Shown here: one piece after another, positions 5,859-6,121 of the stretch
How the letters are laid out: the number at the start of each line of letters is the position of its first letter
Numbering within the stretch: position 1 is the stretch's first letter
NCBI GenBank assembly: GCA_020024515.1
Contig: JAHHTR010000122.1
Span: 1-6,121 of the forward strand
Length of the DNA stretch: 6,121 nucleotides
Direction: 5' to 3'
Source: Angelakisella sp.
GTDB taxonomy: Bacteria > Bacillota > Clostridia > Oscillospirales > Ruminococcaceae
Notes under the pieces: model-generated
What the model saw: only the letters and a program-made list of their open reading frames with translations
Database searches by the model: none
What the model was told of the DNA's origin: nothing
Translations under genes and position numbers: made by a program

Positions 5859-5907
5859 GTAATTTTTACTAATTAATTAAAATTTCGTTCTCCATATTCA
5901 ATGTATT

Positions 5908-5914
5908 TTCGACA
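5908..5914 (-). promoter_or_regulatory. Perfect 0A box upstream of spo0A
   Basis: The + strand TTCGACA reads TGTCGAA on the - strand, an exact match to the known Spo0A-binding box, within the context AAAATGTCGAAAATA. It lies about 50 bp upstream of the -35 of the predicted spo0A promoter. It is the only exact box I found in the window, which supports autoregulation by phosphorylated Spo0A. Whether it activates or represses cannot be read from position alone. Confidence 0.75.
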
Positions 5915-5929
5915 TTTTATGGTATTTTA
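5914..5929. repeat. 16-bp mirror motif, second copy of 79-94
   Basis: ATTTTATGGTATTTTA here is identical to 79-94 upstream of the AraC gene. The motif reads the same backwards on one strand (a mirror repeat rather than a palindrome). It abuts the 0A box, sharing one base with it. No known function is recognised for it. Confidence 0.5.
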
Positions 5930-6121
5930 AACAAATTTATAGTAGAAATTTTTAATTATTTTTGCAATTTAAAAGTTTTTCAAAAAAAATCAAGTACTTA
6001 AAATATATATGATAATTTCTAAAAAATATAGAATTTATGCAGTATACAAAAGAAATAATAATAATTTTCACATAATATATAGTGTATAATTTATTTTTGT
6101 TACGTAATACAACTTATAATA

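Larger units (their letters stand above)
5783..6121. other. Non-coding spo0A upstream region
   Basis: This 339-bp stretch has no credible gene on either strand. Its spo0A-proximal half holds the ribosome binding site, a sigma-A promoter (5830-5858), a 0A box (5908-5914) and a 16-bp mirror motif (5914-5929). The distal part, about 5930-6121, is extremely AT-rich. It contains TATAAT-like hexamers on the + strand at 6085-6090 and 6115-6120, but neither has a convincing -35 partner. I see no terminator or RNA gene in it. Confidence 0.7.

Overview
The window comes from an AT-rich, low-GC Gram-positive bacterium of the class Clostridia. The strongest marker is a full-length Spo0A, the master regulator of sporulation in endospore-forming Firmicutes. 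It has the characteristic C-terminal DNA-binding domain and a GTG start behind a strong Shine-Dalgarno sequence. A Mini-ribonuclease III (MrnC), a YitT-family membrane protein and consensus-like sigma-A promoters fit the same lineage. The genus cannot be fixed from the sequence alone. An anaerobic gut member of the Oscillospiraceae/Ruminococcaceae or a relative is a reasonable guess.

Layout. On the + strand (1-2265) is a two-gene unit: an AraC-type regulator (144-1028) followed 16 bp later by an HI0933/BaiN-family flavoprotein (1045-2163), closed by an intrinsic terminator (2215-2265). Everything to the right is on the - strand. Read in its own direction, spo0A (5782-4997) has its own sigma-A promoter, an upstream 0A box and a strong terminator (4979-4938). 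Next comes an unrecognised two-helix membrane protein with a lysine-rich linker (4730-4140), which has its own promoter. It is followed at short spacing by mrnC with a long N-terminal extension (4098-3439) and a yitT-like gene (3387-2515). Last is tRNA-Leu(UAA) (2420-2334), with a fully consensus promoter and its own terminator that faces the terminator of the + strand unit.

How the genes relate. The AraC protein probably controls its own operon with the flavoprotein, but no ligand or substrate can be read from the sequence. Spo0A has what it needs for autoregulation. The membrane protein, mrnC and yitT are spaced like one operon, though their products have no obvious common pathway: MrnC matures 23S rRNA in relatives, and YitT proteins are uncharacterised membrane proteins.

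No mobile element, CRISPR array or clearly new multi-gene system is visible; this looks like ordinary chromosomal core sequence. The points most worth a second look are a 42-bp near-perfect palindrome lying across the tRNA-Leu promoter, a 16-bp mirror-symmetric motif shared between the araC and spo0A upstream regions, the extended MrnC, the shortened flavoprotein, and the unidentified membrane protein.
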